Below are positions 1 to 5,326 of a stretch of DNA of 5,326 nt, piece after piece. The translations under genes and the position numbers were made by a program. The DNA comes from an uncultured Selenomonadaceae bacterium (lineage in GTDB: Bacteria > Bacillota > Negativicutes > Selenomonadales > Selenomonadaceae). The notes under the pieces were generated by a model. That model saw only the letters and a program-made list of their open reading frames with translations. It searched no databases and was not told where the DNA came from. The stretch lies in the NCBI GenBank assembly GCA_902782705.1, contig CACZOL010000067.1, forward strand, positions 1 through 5,326, given 5' to 3'. Numbering within the stretch: position 1 is the first letter of the stretch; every line of letters begins with the position of its first letter.

Positions 1-1
1 C

Positions 2-925
2 ATGGCGATTCTCATCATCCTGATCTCGATACTCGGCGTGTCGGTTCCCGCCTCCATGACATGGGTGGGGCCTCATGTGCCATGGATGCTCGGCGTCGTG
101 ATGTTCGGCATGGGCATGACCTCGAAGTTTGAGGATTTCCATATGCTGGCGAAACGTCCCTGGGAGGTCTGTATCGGCGCGTTGGCGCAGTTCACGTTGA
201 TGCCTTTGATCGCCTGGGTGTTGGTCAAGATTTTCTCGCTGCCGCCGGATATCGCGATCGGCGTTGTACTGGTGGGCACCTGCCCGGGCGGTACCGCGTC
301 GAACGTGATTACCTATCTGGCGAAAGGAGACGTCGCGCTGTCCGTTGCGATGACGATGACGACGACGCTGCTGGCGCCGCTGGTGACGCCGTTCCTGACC
401 TGGGTATTGGCAGGGGCTTGGGTGGATATTTCCCTCGTAGCGATGATGAAGTCCATCGCGATGATGGTGCTTTGCCCGGTGATTGCGGGGCTGTTGGTCA
501 ATCATTTCGCCGGGAAGTTCGTCGAGAAATTCCTGCCGGTGCTGCCCCTCATTTCGGTTATTGCGATTGCCCTTCTGGTCGGCGGCGTCGTGGCGCTGTC
601 TGCGGAGAAGCTCTTCGCGCACGGCCTCTTGATTTTCCTCGTGGTGATTCTTCACAACGGCTTCGGACTTCTGTGCGGTTATACATTGGCGACTGTGTTC
701 CGTCTGACGCCGGCGAAGGCCCGCGCCGTCGCTATCGAGGTGGGGATGCAGAATTCCGGACTGGCGGCGTCGCTTGCGGTCATGTATTTCAATCCGCTGG
801 CTGCGGTGCCGGGCGCGATCTTCAGCCTGTGGCACAATGTGTCCGGCTCGTTCCTCGCCAACTACTTTGTCCGAAAAGACGCGCGAGGCAGCGGAGGTCT
901 GGCGGATGCGCGCTCTGCGGTATGA
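2..925 (+). CDS. BASS-family (bile acid:sodium symporter) transporter, PanS/YocS-like, 5' partial
   Basis: This is a multi-pass inner-membrane secondary transporter of the bile acid:Na+ symporter superfamily. The 307 visible residues are almost entirely hydrophobic helices joined by short polar loops. Family hallmarks are CPGGTASN near residues 94-101 (helix break with the conserved Ser-Asn) and EVGMQNSGLA from residue 246. In the structurally known bacterial homologue ASBT_NM, the matching Glu, Met and Gln residues bind Na+. The conserved Glu falls at 246 here and 260 in ASBT_NM, and the protein opens directly inside a membrane helix. The Met at base 2 is therefore probably internal, with roughly 15 residues lying upstream of the window (inference). 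The stop is TGA at 923-925 and no terminator is visible after it. Substrate cannot be read from sequence. The panC-panD neighbours suggest pantoate or ketopantoate, as for Salmonella PanS, rather than bile acids. The family call is firm; the substrate is speculative. Confidence 0.93.
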   Translation: MAILIILISILGVSVPASMTWVGPHVPWMLGVVMFGMGMTSKFEDFHMLAKRPWEVCIGALAQFTLMPLIAWVLVKIFSLPPDIAIGVVLVGTCPGGTASNVITYLAKGDVALSVAMTMTTTLLAPLVTPFLTWVLAGAWVDISLVAMMKSIAMMVLCPVIAGLLVNHFAGKFVEKFLPVLPLISVIAIALLVGGVVALSAEKLFAHGLLIFLVVILHNGFGLLCGYTLATVFRLTPAKARAVAIEVGMQNSGLAASLAVMYFNPLAAVPGAIFSLWHNVSGSFLANYFVRKDARGSGGLADARSAV

Positions 926-969
926 GACCGGCAGAAAACGTATGGGAAGTTTTTGGGAGTAGGATATTC

Positions 970-996
970 TTGTTTTCTTGCTTCATATTTTATAGA
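970..996 (+). promoter_or_regulatory. weak candidate promoter upstream of panC
   Basis: The gap between the transporter and panC is markedly richer in A and T than the flanking genes. It contains TTGTTT (970-975) and TATAGA (991-996) separated by 15 bases, which is shorter than the usual 17. This could be a promoter for panC-panD. Alternatively, the 92-base gap is simply a leader inside one transporter-panC-panD transcript, since no terminator hairpin follows the transporter. Low confidence. Confidence 0.22.
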
Positions 997-1006
997 AAGT
1001 CAGGAT

Positions 1007-1013
1007 AAAGGAG
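1007..1013 (+). promoter_or_regulatory. panC ribosome binding site (AAAGGAG)
   Basis: AAAGGAG sits 4 bases before the ATG at 1018 and 7 bases before the second, in-frame ATG at 1021. The longer spacing is the more typical one, so 1021 is preferred as the start. Confidence 0.7.
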
Positions 1014-1020
1014 AAGAATG

Positions 1021-1869
1021 ATGAAGGTATTGCGTACCGTACAGGAAATACAGGCTTTTTCAAAGGCTGCGAAGGACGCCGGCAAGAGCGTCGGCCTCGT
1101 GCCGACGATGGGGGCGCTCCATGAGGGGCATTTGACGCTGATGCGCCGCGCGCGTCAGGAAAACGACGTGGTCATTGCGTCGGTGTTCGTGAACCCGACG
1201 CAGTTCGGGCCGAATGAGGATTTCGACGCCTATCCGCGCCGCTTCGAGGAAGACTGCAAAAAGCTGGAGACGGTGCCGGTGGACGCTGTATTCCATCCGG
1301 AGCCGAAAGAGATGTATCCGGAGGGCTATTGCACCTATGTGAATGTCGAAGGCGACATCACGAAGAAGCTCTGCGGCGCGCAGCGTCCCGGTCATTTCCG
1401 CGGCGTGGCGACGGTGGTGACGAAGCTGATGAATCTTTCCCGCGCCGACCGCGCCTATTTCGGCCAGAAGGACGCGCAGCAGGTGGTCGTGGTCAAGCGG
1501 TTCGTCTCCGACCTGAATATTCCCACCGAGGTTGTGATGGTGCCGATCGTGCGCGAGGAGAGCGGACTTGCACGGAGCTCGCGGAATCAGTATCTTTCCG
1601 CAGAGGAAAAGGAAGCGGCGCTGGTGCTTTCGCGCAGCCTCAAAAAAGGAAAAGCGGCGTTTGACGGCGGCGAAAAAGATGTGGAGACGCTGAAAAAGAT
1701 TGTTCGTGATGAAATCGAGACGGAACCCACGGCAGTTATCGACTATGTTGATATTTATTCGTTCCCGGAGCTTTTGCCGATTGCGAAAATCGAGGCCCCT
1801 GCGCTTCTCGCGATTGCGGTAAAGATCGGGAAGACGAGATTGATCGACAATATGATTTTGGGGGAGTGA
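1021..1869 (+). CDS. panC: pantothenate synthetase (pantoate--beta-alanine ligase)
   Basis: PanC is the cytoplasmic ATP-dependent ligase that condenses pantoate with beta-alanine to give pantothenate, AMP and PPi, through a pantoyl-adenylate intermediate. At 282 residues it is full length for the family. It is a nucleotidyltransferase-fold enzyme with an intact HIGH-type motif, PTMGALHEGH at 28-37 (His34 and His37). Other conserved blocks are VNPTQF at 57-62, RPGHFRGV around 122-129, GQKDAQQ at 148-154 and SSRN at 186-189, which corresponds to the KMSKS-like loop. Numbering from the ATG at 1021 puts the His residues exactly where E. coli PanC has them, which together with RBS spacing favours 1021 over the tandem ATG at 1018. 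The TGA stop lies 5 bases before the panD start, so the two genes are almost certainly co-transcribed. No key residue appears to be missing. Confidence 0.98.
   Translation: MKVLRTVQEIQAFSKAAKDAGKSVGLVPTMGALHEGHLTLMRRARQENDVVIASVFVNPTQFGPNEDFDAYPRRFEEDCKKLETVPVDAVFHPEPKEMYPEGYCTYVNVEGDITKKLCGAQRPGHFRGVATVVTKLMNLSRADRAYFGQKDAQQVVVVKRFVSDLNIPTEVVMVPIVREESGLARSSRNQYLSAEEKEAALVLSRSLKKGKAAFDGGEKDVETLKKIVRDEIETEPTAVIDYVDIYSFPELLPIAKIEAPALLAIAVKIGKTRLIDNMILGE
1860..1866 (+). promoter_or_regulatory. panD ribosome binding site inside the panC 3' end
   Basis: GGGGGAG ends just before the panC stop codon and lies 8 bases upstream of the ATG at 1875. This supports 1875 over the in-frame GTG at 1866, which overlaps the site itself. 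Placing the site within panC suggests translational coupling of the two genes (inference). Confidence 0.7.
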
Positions 1870-1874
1870 GCGCG

Positions 1875-2258
1875 ATGTTTTTGAATCTTTTCAAGTCCAA
1901 AATACACCGTGCAACGGTCACGGAAGCTAACCTTAACTATATGGGCAGCATTACCATCGACGAGGCGTTGATGGAAAAAGCACATATCCTGCCGAACGAA
2001 CGCGTGCAGGTGGTGGACAACAACAACGGCGCGCGGCTGGAGACGTATGTGATTCCCGGGCCGAAAGGCTCCGGCGTCATCTGCTTGAACGGCGCGGCAG
2101 CACGCTGCGCGCAGCCCGGCGACACGGTCATCATCATGGCTTACGCTTGGATGGACGAGGCGGAGGCGCGAAGCTGGAAACCCACGGTGGTCATGGTAGA
2201 CGAGAAAAACCGCGCGGTGGAAGTTCGTGACGTCGAATATCACGGGCAAACGGAATAA
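1875..2258 (+). CDS. panD: aspartate 1-decarboxylase proenzyme
   Basis: PanD is the pyruvoyl-dependent decarboxylase that converts L-aspartate to beta-alanine and CO2, supplying one substrate of PanC. The product is 127 residues, normal for the bacterial family. Counting from the ATG at 1875 places the self-cleavage site exactly at Gly24-Ser25, within YMGSITID. In the family, Ser25 becomes the pyruvoyl group at the N-terminus of the alpha chain after autocleavage. Other catalytic and binding positions fall at their E. coli numbers: Lys9, His11, Arg54, Thr57, Tyr58 and Asn72. This agreement fixes the start and argues against the upstream GTG at 1866. The gene follows panC by 5 bases and is closed by an intrinsic terminator beginning 16 bases after its TAA stop, making it the last gene of the pan transcript. 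Nothing suggests an inactive enzyme. Confidence 0.98.
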   Translation: MFLNLFKSKIHRATVTEANLNYMGSITIDEALMEKAHILPNERVQVVDNNNGARLETYVIPGPKGSGVICLNGAAARCAQPGDTVIIMAYAWMDEAEARSWKPTVVMVDEKNRAVEVRDVEYHGQTE

Positions 2259-2274
2259 AGCAAAAGCAAGAAGG

Positions 2275-2321
2275 AAAATTCCTCTTTTTGGCGAATACAA
2301 GCCCAAAAGAGGAATTTTTTT
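2275..2321 (+). terminator. intrinsic terminator after panD, abutting the next gene
   Basis: AAAATTCCTCTTTT (2275-2288) is perfectly complementary to AAAAGAGGAATTTT (2305-2318). After one T/C mismatch the stem continues with GGC/GCC, closing an 8-base loop at 2293-2300. The 3' arm merges into a run of seven T (2315-2321). This is a Rho-independent terminator for the panC-panD transcript. It ends only 4 bases before the AGGAGG of the nitroreductase gene, leaving no room for a promoter in between. Confidence 0.9.
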
Positions 2322-2325
2322 GTAT

Positions 2326-2331
2326 AGGAGG
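2326..2331 (+). promoter_or_regulatory. nitroreductase ribosome binding site (AGGAGG)
   Basis: AGGAGG lies 9 bases before the ATG at 2341 and selects that start. The reading frame stays open back to a GTG at 2227, but that upstream part overlaps panD and the terminator. A closer ATG at 2334 is in a different frame. Confidence 0.8.
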
Positions 2332-2340
2332 CTATGGTTT

Positions 2341-2853
2341 ATGGATTTTGCAGCATTGAGCAGAGAACGTTATTCCCTGCGGAAATTCAGCGACAGACCT
2401 TTGGAACAGGAAAAGCTCGATTTAATTCTCGAAGCGGGTCATAATGCGCCGACGGCGAAAAATTTCCAGCCCCAGCGTATTTTCGTCGCGAATACGCCGG
2501 AGGCATTGGCAAAGGCTGATAAATGCACGGAGTGCCATTTCCACCCTCCGGTCATCTTGATTATCGGCTATAACGAGAAAATTTCCGCGAAGCATACAAT
2601 CGGGAAGTTTGATTTCGGCATGATGGATGCGACAATCGCCATCACACAGATGATGCTGCAAGCGACCGATCTCGGCGTCGGCAATATCTGCATCGGGCTG
2701 TTCCATCCGGGGAAAGTTTACGAGGAATTTCCGGAGACGAAAGATACGACGCTGATCTCGATGCTGTTCCTCGGCTATCCCGCCGAGGGGGCGAAACCCG
2801 CGTACCTGCACGACGAGCGTATTCCGATCGGGGATATGGTGAAATATTTGTGA
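2341..2853 (+). CDS. small nitroreductase-family FMN oxidoreductase
   Basis: This 170-residue protein belongs to the nitroreductase superfamily of FMN-dependent, usually dimeric NAD(P)H oxidoreductases, and sits at the short end of the family's size range. The N-terminus carries the FMN phosphate-binding pattern RYSLRKF (10-16). NAPTAKNFQPQRI (35-47) matches the conserved NAPS-x-x-N-x-QPW-type block. The helix DATIAITQMMLQATDLG and the late LGYPAEGAKP segment match the flavin-contact regions of small clostridial-type members. No signal peptide or membrane segment is seen, so it is probably cytoplasmic. The physiological substrate is unknown; members reduce nitroaromatics, quinones or flavins, or act in unrelated redox steps. 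It has its own strong RBS and terminator but sits directly behind the panD terminator, so its transcription may depend on read-through or on a promoter inside panD. The family call is firm; the specific reaction cannot be assigned. Confidence 0.93.
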   Translation: MDFAALSRERYSLRKFSDRPLEQEKLDLILEAGHNAPTAKNFQPQRIFVANTPEALAKADKCTECHFHPPVILIIGYNEKISAKHTIGKFDFGMMDATIAITQMMLQATDLGVGNICIGLFHPGKVYEEFPETKDTTLISMLFLGYPAEGAKPAYLHDERIPIGDMVKYL

Positions 2854-2875
2854 CGAGGCTGAGAATGCGATCTGG

Positions 2876-2904
2876 GCGGGGGAAACATTTTCCCCCGCTT
2901 TTTT
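2876..2904 (+). terminator. intrinsic terminator after the nitroreductase gene
   Basis: GCGGGGGAAA (2876-2885) pairs perfectly with TTTCCCCCGC (2889-2898) around a 3-base CAT loop, and six T follow (2899-2904). It starts 22 bases after the TGA stop at 2851-2853. The T-run ends exactly where the downstream repeat element begins. Confidence 0.93.
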
Positions 2905-2905
2905 A

Positions 2906-2923
2906 GGAAACACTGAACAAGTC
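2906..2923 (+). repeat. left terminal inverted repeat of the foldback element
   Basis: This 18-base end matches the reverse complement of 3100-3117 at 16 positions; the differences are at 2913 and 2918. It starts one base after the T-run of the nitroreductase terminator plus an A, so the element lies immediately behind that terminator. Confidence 0.75.
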
Positions 2924-2963
2924 CAGCCGCGCCCCTGTCGGCTCTTTTTCCGCCATGCTGCGT

Positions 2964-3075
2964 CAAAGTGCTAGCTTTGCATAAGCGACCGCTAAGGCGC
3001 TAAAGCGCCAAGCGCCTGCTTATCGACGTAGCTCGGCGGCTACGACTTCGAGCCCTTTTCCTTGCCTGACGGCAA
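2964..3075. repeat. cluster of short hairpins inside the foldback element
   Basis: Several small inverted repeats follow one another. CAAAG 2964-2968 pairs with CTTTG 2975-2979. ATAAGC 2981-2986 pairs with GCTTAT 3018-3023 and encloses AGGCGCT 2995-3001 with AGCGCCT 3011-3017; an alternative pairing is GGCGCT 2996-3001 with AGCGCC 3004-3009. CGTAGC 3027-3032 pairs with GCTACG 3039-3044. TTGCC 3062-3066 pairs with GGCAA 3071-3075. Together they give a heavily structured interior, whether as single-stranded DNA or RNA. Confidence 0.6.
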
Positions 3076-3099
3076 AATTTCTCGACAGGTTCACGACTT

Positions 3100-3117
3100 G
3101 ACTTATTCATTGTTTCC
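3100..3117 (-). repeat. right terminal inverted repeat of the foldback element
   Basis: This is the mirror copy of the left end, followed by TTA at 3118-3120. It overlaps the region where the -35 element of the downstream peptidase promoter would lie. Confidence 0.75.
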
Positions 3118-3133
3118 TTAAGTATGATATAAT
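3106..3133 (+). promoter_or_regulatory. extended -10 promoter for the M16C peptidase gene
   Basis: TGATATAAT at 3125-3133 is a perfect extended -10 (TG, one base, TATAAT). The base stretch 16 nt upstream, TTCATT (3106-3111), is only a weak -35, which extended -10 promoters tolerate. A second reading is TTGACT (3098-3103) with TATGAT (3123-3128) at a long 19-base spacing. Either way the -10 lies in unique DNA while the -35 region lies in the repeat element. Transcription would begin near 3140, giving a leader of about 28 bases. Confidence 0.65.
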
Positions 3134-3167
3134 TACTTTATTATGGCGGTATGAAAGGAGCATTTCA

Positions 3168-5326
3168 ATGCAGGTGAATGATAAGATGCACGGTTTTCGA
3201 CTGACGGAAATGAAGGAAATATCGGAGATTTCGTCGCAGTGCTTTCTTTTTGAGCATGAGAAGAGCGGCGCGCGTCTTTTTTATGTGAAGAACGACGATG
3301 ACAACAAGGTATTTTCCATTTCTTTCCGCACGCCGCCCGTCGACGACACGGGCGCCGCGCACATTGTCGAGCATTCCACGCTTTGCGGCTCGCGGAAATT
3401 TCCGCTTAAGGAGCCGTTCGTTGAACTGGTGAAGGGGTCTTTGAATACGTTTTTAAACGCGATGACGTATCCGGATAAGACGATGTATCCGGTGGCGAGC
3501 CGCAATGCGCAGGATTTCCGCAACCTGATGAACGTTTATCTCGACGCGGTGTTTTATCCGCAGATGTACGACAAGCCCGAAGTGCTTTTGCAGGAGGGCT
3601 GGCACTACGAGATTGACAGTCCGGACGCGCCGCTTCGTTACAGCGGCGTCGTCTACAACGAGATGAAAGGCGCGACTTCGTCGCCGGAAGATCTTTTGGA
3701 GACGGAGCTCTTGAAGCAGCTCTACCCGGATACGGCATATGCTTTCGAGTCGGGCGGAAATCCTGAGAAAATCCCTGATATCACCCAGGAGAGCTTTGTC
3801 GCGTTCCACAAAAAATATTATCATCCGTCCAACAGTTATATTTATCTGTACGGCGATATGGATATCGACGGGACGCTGGCGTTTATCGACGAAGCGTATT
3901 TGTCTCATTTTTCGCGGCAGGAAATCGATTCGGCGCTCAGGAAGCAGGCGCTGTTCGATGAAATGAAGCGTGTGACGGCGGAGTACCCGGTGGGCGCGGA
4001 GGAGGATACGAAGGAAAAGACGTATCTCGCGCTCGGGATGATCGTCTGCGATGCGGGAGACAGGTTGACGCGTGCGGCGATGAGCATATTGACGCATGCG
4101 CTTTTCATGACGGACGCCGCGCCGGTAACGCAGGCGCTTATGGACGCCGGGATCGGCAAAGACGTGACTGCGTCGCTGGAGTCACAGATCGCTCAGCCGA
4201 ATCTCGCCGTGGAGGTGACGAACGCCGAGCCGGAAGACGCGGAGCGGTTTTATCAGGTTGTCATGGATACGATCGGGCGTCTTTCGAAAGACGGTATCGA
4301 TCGAACGCTGCTCGAGGCGTCGCTCAATTATTTGGAATTCAAGACGCGGGAATCAGACTTCGCTTCGACGCCGAAAGGGCTCGTCTATAATCTCGCGGTC
4401 ATGACGCATTGGCTGTACGGCGGCGATCCGGCGGAGCCGCTTTTCTATGAAAAGGAATTCAAGACCTTGCGGGAAGGCCTGGATAACGGGCTGTTTGAGA
4501 AGATGCTGCGTCGCTGCGTGCTGGACAATCCTCACAAAGTGCTCGTCACGATGAAACCGAGCACCACGATGGCAGCGGTGCGTGAGGCGGCGACGGAGAA
4601 ACTCCTGGCGGAGAAAAAAGCCGCGATGAGCGCCGAGGAGATTGACGGGATTATCCGCCAGACGGCGCGGCTGAAAGAACTGCAAGAGACCCCGGACACG
4701 CCGGAGGTTTTGGAAAAGATTCCGCTCTTGAAGTTGTCAGACATTCGCAAGGACGCGGAGAAGCTCCCGATGGAAGAAAAGGAATTCATGGGGCGTAAGG
4801 TGCTGTTCAGCGACATTCATACGAACGGCATCGCCTATCTCTCGCTGTACTTCGACGGCGCGTCGATCGATCCGGAGCAGCAGCATTATGCCTATTTGCT
4901 TTGCGATGTGCTCGGCGCGGTGGATACGGACGCGCATTCCTATGCGGAGCTGACAAATCTCGCGAATCTTCATACAGGCGGGCTGGATTACAACGTAATG
5001 GCGGCGACCAAAGGCGACACTGCGGATGCGTGGTTCGTGAAAACCGTCGTCAAAGTGCGGGTACTGGTACGGAAGCTGCCTGAGCTTGGAAAGCTTTTGA
5101 CGGAAATCCTGACGCGAAGCCGTTTTTCCGACGCGAAGCGGATGCGAGATTTGATCAAGCAGACACTGGCGGGCGTGGAGCGACAGATCTTGAACGCGCC
5201 GAATCGTGTCATGGCGGCGCGCCTCTGTTCCTATTTTGCGCCGGCGAGCCGTTTCGAGGACGGGGCGTTCCTTTCGTATTATCGTTTTCTGAAGGATTTG
5301 GACGTGCACTTCGAGGCGCGGGCGGA
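3168..5326 (+). CDS. M16C insulinase-family zinc metalloprotease (PreP/Cym1-like), 3' partial
   Basis: This frame is open from the ATG at 3168 to the window edge, 719 complete codons with no internal stop. Family members are usually about 970 residues, so roughly a quarter is missing beyond the window. The N-terminal catalytic domain has the inverted zinc motif HIVEH at residues 65-69 (ligands His65 and His69, base Glu68), followed by the third ligand in NEMKG at Glu165. The 97-residue gap from Glu68 to Glu165 equals that in plant PreP. Other typical segments are GSRKFPLKEPF, GSLNTFLNAMTYPDKT and YHPSNSYIYLYGDMD. A charged linker near residues 480-535 leads into the second half (HTNGIAYLSLYFDG, about 549-562). 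No signal peptide is present, so a cytoplasmic role degrading short peptides in a closed chamber is likely. The RBS AAAGGAG (3154-3160) lies 7 bases upstream. The substrate-binding Arg/Tyr pair would lie past the window. Confidence 0.96.
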   Translation, partial: MQVNDKMHGFRLTEMKEISEISSQCFLFEHEKSGARLFYVKNDDDNKVFSISFRTPPVDDTGAAHIVEHSTLCGSRKFPLKEPFVELVKGSLNTFLNAMTYPDKTMYPVASRNAQDFRNLMNVYLDAVFYPQMYDKPEVLLQEGWHYEIDSPDAPLRYSGVVYNEMKGATSSPEDLLETELLKQLYPDTAYAFESGGNPEKIPDITQESFVAFHKKYYHPSNSYIYLYGDMDIDGTLAFIDEAYLSHFSRQEIDSALRKQALFDEMKRVTAEYPVGAEEDTKEKTYLALGMIVCDAGDRLTRAAMSILTHALFMTDAAPVTQALMDAGIGKDVTASLESQIAQPNLAVEVTNAEPEDAERFYQVVMDTIGRLSKDGIDRTLLEASLNYLEFKTRESDFASTPKGLVYNLAVMTHWLYGGDPAEPLFYEKEFKTLREGLDNGLFEKMLRRCVLDNPHKVLVTMKPSTTMAAVREAATEKLLAEKKAAMSAEEIDGIIRQTARLKELQETPDTPEVLEKIPLLKLSDIRKDAEKLPMEEKEFMGRKVLFSDIHTNGIAYLSLYFDGASIDPEQQHYAYLLCDVLGAVDTDAHSYAELTNLANLHTGGLDYNVMAATKGDTADAWFVKTVVKVRVLVRKLPELGKLLTEILTRSRFSDAKRMRDLIKQTLAGVERQILNAPNRVMAARLCSYFAPASRFEDGAFLSYYRFLKDLDVHFEARA

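Larger units (their letters stand above)
2906..3117. mobile_element. MITE-like non-coding foldback element, 212 bp
   Basis: The segment is bounded by 18-bp imperfect inverted repeats: GGAAACACTGAACAAGTC on the left and, read on the opposite strand, GGAAACAATGAATAAGTC on the right (16 of 18 identical). A TTA triplet flanks each end (2903-2905 and 3118-3120), compatible with a 3-bp (or 2-bp TA) target duplication. Inverted symmetry continues inward without gaps: 28 of 35 positions from 2906-2940 match 3117-3083. The interior encodes no credible protein and is rich in small hairpins. Size, non-coding content, terminal repeats and matching flanks are the signature of a miniature inverted-repeat transposable element. 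It could alternatively be a remnant of an insertion sequence or a structured intergenic repeat. No transposase is in the window, so the mobilising family is unknown, and copy number cannot be judged from one copy. Confidence 0.66.

Noticed and set aside
418..1008. Plus-strand 196-codon frame overlapping the transporter gene in another frame.
   Set aside because: Its Arg/Gly/Pro-rich composition is that of an out-of-frame reading of the transporter, whose own frame carries clear family motifs.
2227..2340. In-frame N-terminal extension of the nitroreductase starting at GTG 2227.
   Set aside because: It overlaps panD, translates the terminator hairpin and lacks an RBS. AGGAGG at 2326 and the family N-terminus point to ATG 2341.
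2524..2538. CTECH (residues 62-66) in the nitroreductase, matching the CxxCH haem c attachment pattern.
   Set aside because: The protein has no signal peptide and the motif falls in a normally variable stretch of the small nitroreductase fold. The pattern is short and most likely coincidental.
2775..2966. Minus-strand 63-codon frame crossing the terminator and the left end of the repeat element.
   Set aside because: No RBS or recognisable domain was seen, and it runs across a terminator and a repeat boundary, so it is a chance frame.
3151..3177. Eight-codon open frame (ATG at 3151 to TGA at 3175) overlapping the peptidase RBS and start, a possible leader peptide.
   Set aside because: It has no convincing ribosome binding site of its own, and its codons are simply the RBS AAAGGAG read as sequence.
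3453..4097. Long minus-strand open frame (214 codons) opposite the peptidase gene, with others at 4737-5309 and 1755-2306.
   Set aside because: All lie antisense to strongly supported genes. Their Arg/His-rich translations are typical of shadow frames in GC-rich DNA, and no family resemblance was seen.

Overview
The window reads as ordinary chromosomal DNA from a moderately GC-rich bacterium. Every gene lies on the + strand, and each visible gene start has a purine-rich Firmicute-style ribosome binding site (AAAGGAG, GGGGGAG or AGGAGG). These sites, the U-tract terminators and the gene content suggest a GC-rich Firmicute-type lineage. Selenomonas-like Negativicutes are my best guess, but this is inference only.

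Layout. Positions 1-925 hold the 3' part of a BASS-family (bile acid:Na+ symporter) transporter whose true start lies upstream of the window. After a 92-base AT-richer gap come panC (1021-1869) and panD (1875-2258), 5 bases apart. A strong intrinsic terminator (2275-2321) follows panD. A small FMN nitroreductase-family gene (2341-2853) starts almost on top of that terminator and ends with its own terminator (2876-2904). The 314-base gap 2854-3167 contains a 212-bp non-coding element (2906-3117) with 18-bp imperfect terminal inverted repeats and a TTA on both sides. I interpret it as a MITE-like insertion. An extended -10 promoter follows directly and drives a large M16C metalloprotease gene (PreP/Cym1-like, starting at 3168), which runs off the right edge with about 719 codons visible.

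How the genes work together. PanD makes beta-alanine from aspartate, and PanC joins beta-alanine to pantoate to give pantothenate, the precursor of coenzyme A. The adjacent BASS transporter resembles the PanS/YocS branch, some members of which move ketopantoate or pantoate, so it could supply the other PanC substrate. panB and panE are not in the window. The nitroreductase and the peptidase have no evident link to this pathway.

I found no CRISPR array, defence island, phage gene, tRNA or rRNA. The least ordinary parts are the foldback repeat and its relation to the peptidase promoter, the terminator packed against the nitroreductase start, and the transporter-panC-panD neighbourhood.
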